The notes beneath the pieces were generated by a model. The model saw only the letters and a list, made by a program, of their open reading frames with translations, was not told the origin of the DNA and did not search any database. DNA of 64,000 nt from Centroberyx gerrardi (Eukaryota > Chordata > Actinopteri > Beryciformes > Berycidae), in the NCBI RefSeq assembly GCF_048128805.1, contig NC_136016.1, forward strand, positions 12,018,676-12,082,675, read 5' to 3'. Positions 42,568-55,500 of this stretch are shown in pieces; the stretch's first letter is position 1; each line of letters starts with the position of its first letter. Both the position numbers and the translations under genes were made by a program.

Positions 42568-43212
42568 GTAAGGATATTGCATGAGGTGCATTTACATGTT
42601 ACTGTTTTAATGTAAACTTTTATGCCAGGACCAGTGGGTGAAATGTGGTTTGTAACAAAATGCCTTTGTTTTCTTCAAAATGTTCCAAAGAGTGATAAAA
42701 TATTCCTTTTGGCCTAGTGGCATATATTAAGTATACTTTGATTATATTTCCAAAGTTATATTGAGATGTCTTGCTCATTGACAAGCCATATTAACAAACC
42801 CCATAAGACTTAAGGAGCTATTGCCTACTCAAGACATTCCTACTTAATCAATGCTACCATTGCTTGCTTGCTACCATTCTTGCATATTACATTTCAGTTT
42901 TGGGCCACAAGTCACAAAGTGTAGTCACCCCTGATCCAGGGCTTTTGTATAGTCTGTTTCAATTAAAAAGGGACACTGAATCAACCAAATATTGCCAAAT
43001 ACTATAGTACAAGGTGAATCAAGGTGTGTCATAATGCTTTTTTAAAAAACCTTTATTCCTGACATATGAAAGCTCAATTTGTTTTAACCCCATGGCTTTC
43101 ATTAGAGTGGATAAAGGTAATTGATTTTGGACAACAAAACTCTTTTCATCCAAAGATCATGGCAGCTTCCTGTCTCCCTTCTCTGCTCATTACATGTTTT
43201 TCCTATCCTCAG
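42568..43212 (+). other. psmd11: Inferred psmd11 intron between stop codon and 3'UTR
   Basis: TAG|GTAAGG at 42567/42568 and TTTTTCCTATCCTCAG ending at 43212, with a long pyrimidine-rich stretch upstream, would make a 645-bp intron beginning directly after the stop. If the donor is not used, this is 3'UTR. Confidence 0.6.
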
Positions 43213-45490
43213 AACAAATGGTGACCACAGCAGTGCAGTGGAAGAACTGTGTGTGTGTGACCAGCGTGTGTAACATTTTAAGAAGGGGACAAGGGAGAGC
43301 GACAAAAGTCCCACAAACTGCAACAAACAGGATTCCCCCATCAAAGTTCCCCCTCTCCCTCAATGGACAATTTCATCACTTCTCTTCTTGTCTTTTTTTT
43401 TTTCCTCTTTCATTTTGATATCCATTCAGGATTCTGTATAACACTCAGCGGCCAGAGCAGGCCATCAGGGAATATTGTACAACCACAATAAAAAGATTAA
43501 CAAGTTAAAGTATACATATATGTTTATATCTCCTATAGAATAGATGTTGGGCTTTCAAAGCCTTAAACTGACTCCACTGCAACCTCAAAGGTGCAACATC
43601 GACCTCGGGAGCCTCCGGCCCTGCTACTAACTGTACATGCAGGGACCAGGCTTTCTCTTTCTTCTGGTTCATATCTTTCAGAAGCACATTGTTCAGTTTT
43701 TGGAAGGTTAGGATTCTCCTTGGGATACTCTGGCAATTGAATTTTGGTCAAAGAGCTCCCTCTAGCTCTTAGGTTTTTGCTCACCATATCAATGCCAACA
43801 GTCAGTCTTCATTGTATTTCAAATAGCCGTTAAATTCAGTTTATTTGGTTTGCATTTTTTGTTTGTAAGTCTAAAAAAAGAAAATCTAATTGATTGCCCC
43901 ATTTCTGCCCCCCTACTCACATAAGTACATAGAGCAGATAGGATGCCATTTCACCACAGGTGCCCCTTTTTTGCCCTTCTGTTTGCCTCAACGTTTGGGT
44001 GCAATATAAATTAGGGGTGCAGAAGTGGAGATATATTCATTGCCTCTGAGCTTCTATGTCTTATCCCCGAGTGAGCAATTCTCCATTGTTAGTTTCTAGC
44101 ACTAGTGTGGTATGCTAGTAACCAAACAATTTGTATGGTTTTGATTTTTTGTTTTGTTTTCATTTATAAAGTCATTTTCAAAATAAATATTTTGTATTTT
44201 AAGAATTTTGTCTTGCCTTTTGCAAAAAAAAAAAAAAAATCACTGATTTGTGGTGATTTGACCTGGTAACTGTTTGATTGGCTACTTACCTATGGTGTTT
44301 TGATGGTAAGAAGACTTTGGGGTTCTGTGTTGAAAAGGTGTCTTCTTTTGAAATGGACCTTAGGATGGGAGTGTGACCTTAAATGTGTACAACACTGGGG
44401 AGGAAATGTGCCTCTAGTTTCATATCTATGGAAAATCAAAGGGAAGATATGTAGGCAGTAAGAAAGAATCCTTACTAAAATCAGCCCACAGGAATTGAGA
44501 TGTTAACACTGTATGAAATGTGGAATTCACTTCAGATTCTCTTCCTCCTGTTGGTAAATTGGTCACCTGATTGAAAAAGCCACATCACATCAAAGGGCAT
44601 TAAATCACAGTTTAAATGACAGCTTTGGATTGTCTTTTATTTTGATTTTTACACAAAGCAATGTAAATTTGTTGTTTACCTAGCCCAAAATTGTCAGACT
44701 TGGGGAAAAGGGCATGGATTTTACTGTATAGCACCATGTTTATCAAGGCTGGCTTCCTCAGAGCTGGGTTTCAGCGAGAAGAGCATCTGTGGACCGTTGT
44801 AGCCCAATGTGCATCGATGGCATTAACGCCTCGATGCTTTTTGAGAACCAGGCCCTGTTTTCCATTTCTCAGTTCAGATGATGTTTTATTGCAGGATCAG
44901 TTTGTGTTTCTCTTCTTTGTACCACAGTGCTCAGACAAGTGCCATAAATTGCAGAAAAGGTTTCTTTTTTTTTTCTTTGTTTCCCTCAGAGCCATGACAA
45001 GAAGCACAGTCACGTCATTATAACACTTTCATTTCACAACTCGGAGGTGTTCATAGCTGTGTTCTGCCTATTTTAGGACAAGGAAGTTTTAGGGAAGATC
45101 AGTTCCCTAAATTGCAATTACAAGCCTCAAATATTCTGCCATCAAGAGAAGCCTGTTGGATTTGATGCCCTTCTGTATTTGTGTATACAAAGGTACAGCT
45201 TCTTTTCACCGTGTCCCATGTTATCCAAAATAAAGACATCCCTTCGCTTCTCTAATTCAAATTAAATGTTTTACTATGATTCACATTCTACAAATTTGTA
45301 ATATAGCCCGTTAGCCATTCACTGCTTCATTTTTGTTTTACAAACCAAAAATAAAGTATTGTTGCTTGTTTTGGATTTCTATACACATCAGTATCAAATG
45401 TGCAAGCGGTTCTTGCTGACCAACAATTACCAAGTCTAGCTATCTGATGTTCAGATGAGTTCAAATAAAATCTTTTTTTTTTTTGTCAAA
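43213..45490 (+). other. psmd11: Likely psmd11 3'UTR with several poly(A) signals
   Basis: AATAAA occurs at 43487-43492, 44182-44187, 45229-45234, 45350-45355 and 45464-45469. The last is followed by a T/GT-rich stretch. An A16 run (44225-44240) after the second signal may be a site of internal priming in cDNA. No open frame is convincing. Confidence 0.55.
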
Positions 45491-45591
45491 TGTCTTGTCA
45501 TTTAAATGCGCTTGGAAAGTATTAGCCTACAAGTTTTTTTTAAGGCTTCAGTAATTACAGATGATATCGATATATTATTTGAATAATTGTA

Positions 45592-45597
45592 AATAAA
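45592..45597 (+). terminator. Further AATAAA between psmd11 and nsf
   Basis: A sixth signal-like hexamer about 375 bp before the nsf start codon. It may be the most distal psmd11 end or chance. Confidence 0.3.
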
Positions 45598-45840
45598 AGA
45601 CCTGAGCCAACTGTACTGACAGCACCTAATTGTCATGTATTTCCAGAGGGGAGCAGGGTGCAGTAAGCATTAATGTATATGTATGTATTTATATGAGGGT
45701 GGAGACATTGAATGGATATTTGAATTTGAAGTTGCACGCTCATGTCATGTATGATTTTTAAAATGATCAGTCCCATGAAATAAATGAAGATTGGCTCCAG
45801 AGAGGCGTTTCTCCTTTCCTCCCTCCCGCGCGTCATGTGC

Positions 45841-45970
45841 GTGATGACATCACCACAGGAGATCCCGCCCCCCCCACAACGTCCCATCCGAGTTCAGCTC
45901 TGCGGTTGTTCTGTCAGCACAACGTTTATGCTGAATTGCACTTGAACGTTCAGGGGGAAAAAACATAAAG
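45841..45970 (+). promoter_or_regulatory. nsf: nsf promoter and 5'UTR
   Basis: A GC-richer block contains the CRE-like TGACATCA (45845-45852) within TGATGACATCA, a GC box CCCGCCCC (45864-45871), and no TATA box. AAAGATGGCCGG at the start codon is YY1-like. The nearest psmd11 poly(A) signals lie 375-500 bp upstream, so the intergenic space is short. Confidence 0.5.
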
Positions 45971-45982
45971 ATGGCCGGTCGG
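45971..45982 (+). CDS. nsf: nsf coding exon 1 (4 codons)
   Basis: MAGR, then CGG|GTGAGT. Joins in phase 0 to [11 protein letters not shown], matching the human N-terminus [15 protein letters not shown]. Confidence 0.92.
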
Positions 45983-46076
45983 GTGAGTTTACTTTAAACA
46001 AATATCATAATTGAGACACAAGTACGAACCAAAACAGTGAATTTAAAACGTAACGCATACTTGAAGGACTAGAAGC

Positions 46077-46107
<31 letters not shown>

Positions 46108-46540
46108 CCTAGCGTAAGCCAGCACAGCACTAGCCTGTGTGGCAGAATGGGACGTCATTCAAAACTCAGCCCGGAAGACGAATGGAGTATCTTATGACTG
46201 CTCAGACTTCTGTTGTAATGTTAGTACTGTTGCTCCAGCGGCAAATGAGTACACGTACTAGCATATGTGGGCAACTGAGCAGTCAAAAAGTCAATAAATT
46301 GTGTTGCAGATTGTGTTGTTGTTGCTGCAAAGGGCTGAAAAATTAGCCCGAGCTAAAGCTAAAACAATGATGACACTGAAAGCTGAAATGAGGGAAGCAT
46401 AGTATTAAATGGGTCTAGTGAAAGAAAGGAGTTGAGCAGTTTAACAAAGTGAATAAATGTTGAATGCACCATTCAGTCGTACATCAGTGGTCTTTTCAAT
46501 GTAGCTGCGGTGTTCAGTGTTGACCATGACAGTGTAAACA

Positions 46541-46581
<41 letters not shown>

Positions 46582-49500
46582 TGTGTGTGTTTTTTGTACG
46601 TCCCTTAATGCACTCTGCAGCTGTCCCCGAATGTAATTATGAGTGTCATCTTCAGTATGATCTAACATACATTCATTAAATTAAATCAAGGCCAGGCTTT
46701 TCTTAGCAGCATGCTGTGATGATACAGAGCATTGTCCAGATCATGGTCACCATGAGCAGTGCAGAGGCCTTTCTGCAGCTCATCCAGGCTATACTGTCCG
46801 TTTGAGCTGATTGCACCAGAACAAGGAATGCCCTTTACACAATCTCTGCCACATAGAACAACTTCCTTAAACAGTGTCATTCGTTTGTCAGTGCTATTAG
46901 AAAGATTTTGGCTTAAGGGGAATACAGGCCACAATTCATGGGTAACATTTTGAGGCAAAGTAGACAAGCAGTTTTGCCAGCAGTTTTTGACAAACAAATT
47001 TGTATCCCTATTTGCCAATCCCCTTTCCTACTACTATCTTCCTACTATCTCCACTAGCTCTAAAAAAATTACCTCTCAAGAGATCTGACCCTGCCAGGCC
47101 AGCAGTCCAGCGTCTTTGTGAAAGGCAACAGGCTGAGAATTATTGTGGCTTCTGGGAGGTCCCGGCTAGCCTAGATGTTGAAATGCTGGAACTAGGCTAG
47201 CTTTGATGTTTGGGAAATATAGGCCAGTAGTGATTCTCTCTTGGTTTGCTGTGGTCTAATTAGCATATTGGAATGAGACCATATGAGGATTGATTTTGTG
47301 TGGCAGTTTCTTAGAAAGGATTAATTAGACAGTGCTTTTCTTCTAATGTTAAATGATTGGGTTGGCACAGCAGTCACATAGGCCTCAGCCTATCTGATGC
47401 CGTAGGGTTAGGGTAGTGAAACACCTGCTGTGTGATTTTTATTTTTCTTCTATATGATGATGCTACGTGGGCTAATTGGGATTCTAAAATATGACGTAGA
47501 TGTAGACCTAACCCAAAAAGGACTTGTTTCTATAACTATTTATTATTATTACTTGATTACAAAGCTATTTATTAAGCCCTCTTAATACTTTTCAGCTATA
47601 CAAGGTTAAATTTAACCCACAGGACCAGCTAAGCTTATACCTATTGCTGCATTGATATTTTTTTGTAAATAGAAAGCAGGTTGGCACTGAATAGCCATGG
47701 TGACTGGAGTGCTTTTGCCATAATTAATTCATGTTGGCTTCATCCAAAACAGCATACTATGGAGTTTTCTACCTCACAGCCATTAGCCAGTGGTCTTGCG
47801 ATCAATATTCAGAAGATAGACGGGAGGTCACCATGTTTGCTCAGTATAGCTTATGGAAGACTAGACATATGGATTTAAAGTAGGCGTTCATTCATCATTT
47901 GGCCTGCATTGTGAGCTCGGCTTCACTCTGCCCTCAGTTGATATTTGTATCTCATTGCAATGAATCATGATGCTGCCTGCTTCAACATAGCTATTGTGAC
48001 ACTGATTCACATAGCTATTAGCTAATATCCCTAATTGTCACTAATCAATAATGCAACACTCCCATAAGGATTTGCTGCTATCTGCTAGTAGTAGCGCAAG
48101 TTAGGCCCTTCAGTATTTAATTCAGTGAATTGAACTTTTCTTTTAGTGTGGGTACAGCAGGATCAGTCCTGCTGTAAGTAAGAGTGGGAAGAAGCAATTC
48201 AGTGGCAACAGAGGCAGCAGAGTGGAACAGCTTCCCTCCGAGTATGAATGAGGTTACAATATAGGATCTTGTTAAGCCTTATCGTATTCTTCCTAAGGCG
48301 CTACTGGCTTAAAACACTAAGGAATCGTTTTCATAAGTCAGTAAGGCTAAGCAGAGTAATGCATTAACTTTGGGAAATTCAATAAGTCCAGTGTCTACAG
48401 CACATAATGGTGTCCCCGCAGATTACCAGCAGTGTTGATTGCTAAATCACCACTATTTCCCCTATCACTGTTATCCATCACATTCTGTGGAGAAGTGAGC
48501 CAGCAGCTCTGCAATACTGCTATGTGTGTGTGTGTGTGTGTGTATTTCAAGGGAACTATGAGGGAGGTTATCCTCTTTTTTTGACAGTACTAATCAGGTT
48601 TCTTAGATTAAGACTATCTTAATGATTGTTTTAGAGAGCAGAAGCTTACCTTACATTTAATCCTAAGTGACTGCCTGTAAAGAATTCCTTTTTAAAGACA
48701 GTGAGCCCTAAAGTTGCCCCAAAGTTGGTCAAGGCTATGCAATTTGGAAGTGGACCATCATTTGGTCATTTTGACCATTAAACCTTGTCTGAAGACGAGA
48801 TATACTGGTAGAGCTTAGTATACAATAGCGCTAAAGGTCTAATGAATCCTCTATAGACGCTTTAGCAGTGTGGAAAGAGATCACCATGGCAACCTTCAGA
48901 ATCTGCTTTTCTCTAAAGCCGGACTACTGTTTGGAAATCTATAGGGAGAGACTGCATACATTGTGAATCATTATCCAGTAGGTTGTAACCAATGGCAATA
49001 TTCAGGAGTAGTAGGTCATGAACTATACTAGCAAATTTTCTTTGCCCCCTTTCCATCACTTTTCCAAACATAACGTTTCTCATAAGTTGCAAGGAAATAG
49101 ATTTTAGAGGCCTAAGCAAGGACTATAAATTGTCGGCTATGTGTGTGTGAATAATTATTCCATGCACCATGCTTAGCTTACTTGAATTTCGACTAGCCAG
49201 AATTGAAGCTGACAACCACATCTGTTACATTAGTATTAGTTTAACAGCTTTATCCTTGACTGTCGTTGCCTCACAACTTTTGTTTGATTTAAAGCAACAA
49301 TCTCAGCAACCCAGGAACAATTAATCAATGCCTCTAATTCCTTCAGTCTGGTGAAGGTGCATCTCTCTGTCTCCCATCTGTCTCCCTCCCTCCCTTCCTC
49401 TCTCCCTCCCAGGGATTCGTATTAGGCAAATGCCTGTTCCTGTAAACACTTTTATGTCCAAACAAATAAGCTAGAGTGGCAGGATGAAGCTGCAAATGCC

Positions 49501-52500
49501 CACTGTCATTGAACTTGTTTATCTGTGGGCAGCGCTCTGGAAAAGGCATTTAATTTTTCAAGCACATATTGGTTCTTATAGTGAGGTTGAATTGGTCAAG
49601 TCAAAGCAGGTTTATTTATCCCTTCATCAGTTAAAGCTATTGAATAATGGGCAGAATATCGGGTATCAGCAGCTTCAATACAAATATAGATCGGTATCAA
49701 TTTTTAAAACCCATATCAGTCAAAGCCTAATATTGTCTATAGGAATCCGTACCTCAGTTGAGTTATTGCCTGTTTTTTCTGTCTCTCATGTTTCCAGACT
49801 ATGCAAGCGGCTCGCTGCCCGACAGACGAACTGTCACTGACCAACTGTGCCGTCATCAGTGAGAAGGAGCAGCAGTTTGACCAGTGAGTGGGATTTCCTC
49901 TGAATGTGTGTGTTGTTGACACGTGTGACTGTGTGACTTTTCACCTTGTTGGCTAATTCTCCCTATCATAACATATGCAAAGTATTTATTGTCTAATTTT
50001 TATATCAACATCCCATTACGTTTACTTCCTGGAAAACAGTGTATTTTTAGTTGTTACTTCATGGTGTAGCAGTAGGCATACTTAAAAATTCCTAGCAATA
50101 ATAAAACCCTGTTTCCTTTTCCTCATGGTTGCATCCTGGCAACTGCAATTGATTCATTTTGAAGAATTCAGGCTTTTTGACAGCTCAAGATTATGCGCAA
50201 AGCATTTCACAGTGGATTGCTTCACCAACTACACCCCCACCCCCCCCAACCACCCCCCCAACTACCCCCCCGTGTTATGTCCCGCCCCAACATCCTGTTT
50301 CAACCAGAAATACGTCAAATTACAGAAGCAAGTCACCGTTGGAATGCTGTTTCTTGTGACTTTAACCTGTCCTTTGTGATTGTGTGTGCATATGAGTGCA
50401 TGCAGGTTGTATGTGTGTGTTTGTGATGGTTTGAGACGGCGGCAGATTAAGCTGCAGGTAGCACTAGCAATGTCATTTCACGGCTGGTTGGCTCACAGAG
50501 GAGGCACTGAGATGAGATGCTCCCTGCTCTGACAATAGTCTTGACATTATTTCAAAGCTCCGCTGGGCAATGATGTGAAAAGAAAGCAAATAGAGGCTCT
50601 GTCAGCGCCTAGCTAGACCCTCCAAAGTGTTGGAATCTTTCAAGGGAAATTTTTGTAGTGAAAAGGTTAGAAAAATGGAGTTGAGGCTGGAAGAAAAAGC
50701 CTGACTGACTGCAAAAAGTCTGCAAAAGTTGAAGGGGGAAGTGACTGACTAATGCTCACCTCCCTCAACAACTACTGTCAAGGCAAGAAGACAAAGACAG
50801 TGGTCTATGTATGCTGGGTTGACTGAGCATAGACTACTTGTTCACAAATGTGCTCATATATAAAATTGACTTGTCCTTTTGCTAATCAAAATTGGTGCAT
50901 AGACATCTAAACATCATCTTTTCCTCTCTCTCTCTCTCTCTCTTATTCATCTCAATGCAGACATGTGACCGTGCGCAATCTAACCCACAAGTATGTGTTC
51001 ACCGTGAAGACCCACCCCAGTGTTGTCCCAGGGACCATCGCCTTCAGCCTACCACAGGTAGGCTTCCCGCCTTGTTTAACCACAGCAGAATGTCCCCCGC
51101 CACATGTTCCCAACAATATATGTCTTCTGGCACCTGTTGGTAGCTGTGTATCGTCACCAAACGGTTCTTTTTTCTCTGCAGACAACATCAAGATTATTTT
51201 GCTAGACAGAATTAATGAAAATGTATTGTTTTTAGGCATATGTATCTACAACCTGAACTCATTGCTCCCACTATATTGAAATACCACTACATCTCATAAG
51301 TCTTTCAAAGTGATATATTTAGTTACTAGGTGATATTCACAGTTCTCCTTTACGAAACACCTATGAACACTTGTACATTGTGTTGAAGGCAGCCAGCTGT
51401 TGACAACCCATCTGTTTTTCTAGGAGCGCTGCACTGTCTGTTTTTAACCTTGATATCGATATGTGAACTGATGTTCTCTAAGCCAAGTTCTTAGCTGTCC
51501 GGCCTTGTTTTCTGTGGGCTCTTTGCATGCACCTTTCTCTCTCTGTTTGTCTCAATCTGTCTGTTACTGCTTTTTCCTCTTTCACCTTGCCTGTCTCTGC
51601 CTGCTTCCTCCGTCTATAAACTTGGCAGCCGCAACGGCACACAGGTACTACTGTAACCTCCTCACAGTGGTCTTATTTTATGACAAGAGTTTATATTTCC
51701 CATTGATTGATCCGGTGTTTGACATGGCAGGCACCAGTGATGACCATCTCTCATGCACAATTAGTTCATGAAAGCAGTAAACTGAACATTAAAGATGTTG
51801 AAATATGGATTTGAGTTATACTTTTCAACCTACAGGATAAGAAATGTTGTGAAATAAGACCATGTCAGAGAGGAATGTTACACTACTGTCTCTGTCAGAA
51901 ACGCCTATTGGTGTTAATTGTGAATGTAGCTGTCCTGTGTCTATTAGCTTTGTACAGTTTCTGGGAGATCTGTCAACGCCTTGTTGCTGGGTCACCAGAT
52001 GACACAAATAGTAACCCTGTTGTCCCTCTAGTTATTTGTTCCATTGCTTTAACTCAATACAAGGGAAATGGTGACCTGTGGAACTGAATCCATCACTTCT
52101 TTTTTCTCTTTTCAGAGAAAATGGGCAGGCCTGTCCATTGGTCAAGAGGTGGAAGGTAAGACTGATGATTTAAGTTGTGTAATTATCAATCCATTATACC
52201 GGAGGCGCTTACGGTCAGCGTGGCAGGTCAGGCACTTTAACTGTCAAATGGCAGTAAAGGACGCCTACAGATTTTCTTGTGAATCAACCCTGTAGCATGC
52301 AGTATAGATCCACATGGAGAGGCAAGCTAAGCGGGCAAATCTGCATGCCATCTGACCCAGGCATATTTAGACTGGCAGTGAACCAAACCACAGCAACTGT
52401 TTTGTGTTTCTGTTAGCCTGTCACAGTGTTGGCATTATCAACCTCGCTGTCATATTTGGCTGCCTCTGCTGTTGACAGACTGTAAAATGGTAGGAATTCA

Positions 52501-55500
52501 TAAATATTTATTACAAACAGGCATAAAAAGAGAGTGCAAGCTAGACTGCAAGATAGCAAGGTCTGAAATTAACACCTGCCAAGTGGTGATAAAAATGTAT
52601 CTTTGGCAGATAAATTAACAAGGGTCACCTGCCATATTGGCTGGTAACTTTTTAAGATGATACCATAATGCTTTAAAATGCTCTCCTAATTTGAATTCTG
52701 TTGCACTTCACAATGACATATCCGAGTAAACAAAGTATCTGATTCTATACTGTACATAAAAATAGCATTGAAAACAGATAGGTTGACATATTTCTGTGAA
52801 ACATGTACAATGAATGATTATTTTGGCCGTAAAAATCATTCTTGGTGTTTACCAGCCCTTGGCAGGTGAGCCAAAAAGTAAATTTTGCGCACAAGGTAGT
52901 ATCGCCGGCGAGTTAGTTGTTGAGTTAGGTTACCTTGAAGTATCCAGATGGCGCATGTGTATCTACTGGAGGACACCTTTGATTGTTCCAGGAATCTGAC
53001 GGCCTTTCAGCCCTTCACCATGACTGCTGTTGATTATCACCTCTATTGATCGTCGGTGCTTGTCGGCGCTTCTCTCTTATCACCGGGGACCAGATCGCAC
53101 GCTGAGCCGCCGGTTCCTGGCCACAGTAAAAACACAAGAGCTCAGACATCAAATCAAACCTCCAGACATGCAACTGAAACATGGCTGACTTTAAAGGCTA
53201 CAGGCTTTCTCTCTGCCAGAAAAACACCAATTAAATGGAGCCCTGCAATCTCTCTCACTATAATGTTGACTTCAGAAGCCCATATATTGCAGATTATTAA
53301 TGATAGAGGGAGGTGGGGGGTTTAGCTATTATTTAGATGTCTCAGAGGGTGGAGGAGACATGATTTATCCAGCACAGGGAGAGACGGTATAATAATATCG
53401 GTGGGTGGTGACACTGCACATCTGTCTCAAAGGTTGGCCAGCCGCCAGAGGAAGAGAAAGCCTATTCTTTGATATAACACATAGCTCAGTCCCCTTAGGC
53501 CAAATGCCCACAATGATGGGCCCCCATTATGGCAGTGCCTGCATATCAGGAGTGAAAAGGAGGAATGAAAATATGATCCACTGGGTATGAAAACGAACAG
53601 GCTTCATGATACCTTTATCATTCTTGACAGGCTCTTTTTCATCCGCTCTGAAAAGCCACCTGTTAAGCCTGAGTGAAACAGTGAAAGATGGTTCTTTTTA
53701 TCATTTCATCAAAGGAATGATCTCTCCTTACTGTCTGTTTAAAGGAATGGGACTGCACTCGACAAAGAAAACACATTTAAATATTTAATTCATTTTCATG
53801 ATGGATAGAATGTTTTTGGCACTGACCTTCATCACTGTCTCCTTGCTGTTTTCAAGCAGCTAGCTAAGCGTGTATAATGATTTGTGTGTCGGTGTCACGG
53901 GTGTAATTTTCATCATTTTCCGGCACCCATGCAAATGTCGACGCAACCTGGAAATGAGCTGCTAATGCCTCATTTCCATAATAGACGCTGTGCCTAACAC
54001 AAAGTGCAGTGTGAAGATATGCAGACTGTTAGCAGAGCAAGTAACATTCAGTGCGTCGCTGAGCTTTCTGCCACGAAAAAAACCTGTGCACCATGTCTGC
54101 AGCTCTGTTAGATAAGCCAATTAGACCTCTATTTTAGTAATCACACTGCTACTTGAAATCTTTTCTGTATTCCTCTCAAGCCACACACTGTGCGATTATA
54201 GCAGCCTGCTAATGAGGCATTTATTCTTTTGGTAACCATTCCAAATGTACTAATGAGCTCAGAACACGCTGTTCAATTTGTGTCTGATTGAACATAATTG
54301 GACCATAGATGTTGTAGATATTGGTAGTTATGCCATAGCAATGAACTTGAAAGCTTGAGACTGTACTGCATTAGACTGCATTCAAATTGTTCCTCGAAAT
54401 GGCTGCTGCACGTACAAGCTGAACAATTCGACTATAGCTATTGGTGAAGCTAATGTAATAAGCGCTAAAACAACGGTAATAAGTTACGTAAAAGAGTGGG
54501 ATGAAGTCAAGATCTGACTGATGCCATACAATGTTGCATCCCCAAACCCCTCTTCACTTTGTTTCACTTTATTTTAGAGCTGTACTATATACAGTATGTC
54601 ATATTCAAGAGGACCCACAGGAACAAGTCCAATAAGAGTGGACACCGTGTGACTCAGACGATTTATTATTAATTAGGCCACCACACACAAATGTACAAGA
54701 CACGGGTTGAAATCCTTTGCCTTGGTTTTCCTCAGAGGCTTTCTCTTAGCTACCCAATCCCGTAAAATTTGGTTTAGGACAACAATTTGGTGCTTCATAA
54801 CTTCAACATACTGTACCTTGTAGTGCCCACTTCAAGTCCAAGTTGAGGAGAGGAGCTGTTGTGTTAACTCAAAATCTCCCCATCCTTTGTCTCTTCTCCC
54901 TGTAGTAACCAACTACAAGTTTGACAAGTCCAAACAGTGTGTCAGTGCCATGACGGTGGAAATTGACTTTCTGCAGAAGAAGAACGTGGACAGCAACCCC
55001 TATGACTCCGACAAGATGGCCGCCGAGTTCGTCCAGCACTTCAACAACCAGGCCTTCAGTGTTGGCCAGCAGGTGCTTGGGGCGGCGAGGGACAGTGAGG
55101 CTCGTTGGAAGCCTCACTAGTCTCCCATTCACTGTCATTGGATAGTGTTTTGTTTTGAGATACAGCATCCTCATCTCCTAACTTGTGTTTTGCTCCCTGT
55201 GGTTCATTCTAGCTGGTGTTTAATTTCTGTGATAAGCTGTTTGGCTTGCTGATAAAGGATATTGAGGCCATGGACCCCAGCATCCTTAAGGGGGATCATG
55301 CTGGCAAGAAACCGAAGGTACCTGGAGAATATGTATTATTGTCCCATGATGCTCACGCACACCATGTCACCACACCATTAGAAGCCTCTATTTATAGCAC
55401 GGAAGTCATTAGGATTAATGAACAAAATGTGTTTGCTCCCTCCCCAGGTAATTAGTTAAGAATACTCATAGTGTTACCTTTCCATAGATTCTCATATCCT

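Larger units (their letters stand above)
45983..49797 (+). other. nsf: nsf intron 1 (3.8 kb)
   Basis: Contains T27 (46077-46103), a (GT)n tract (46543-46575) and otherwise AT-rich sequence. The open frames in it have no recognisable character. Nothing else was seen. Confidence 0.88.
52156..54905 (+). other. nsf: nsf intron 4 (2.75 kb)
   Basis: Contains a possible dispersed-repeat fragment (52560-52660) and a motif-rich stretch (53880-54270). No gene recognised. Confidence 0.9.
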
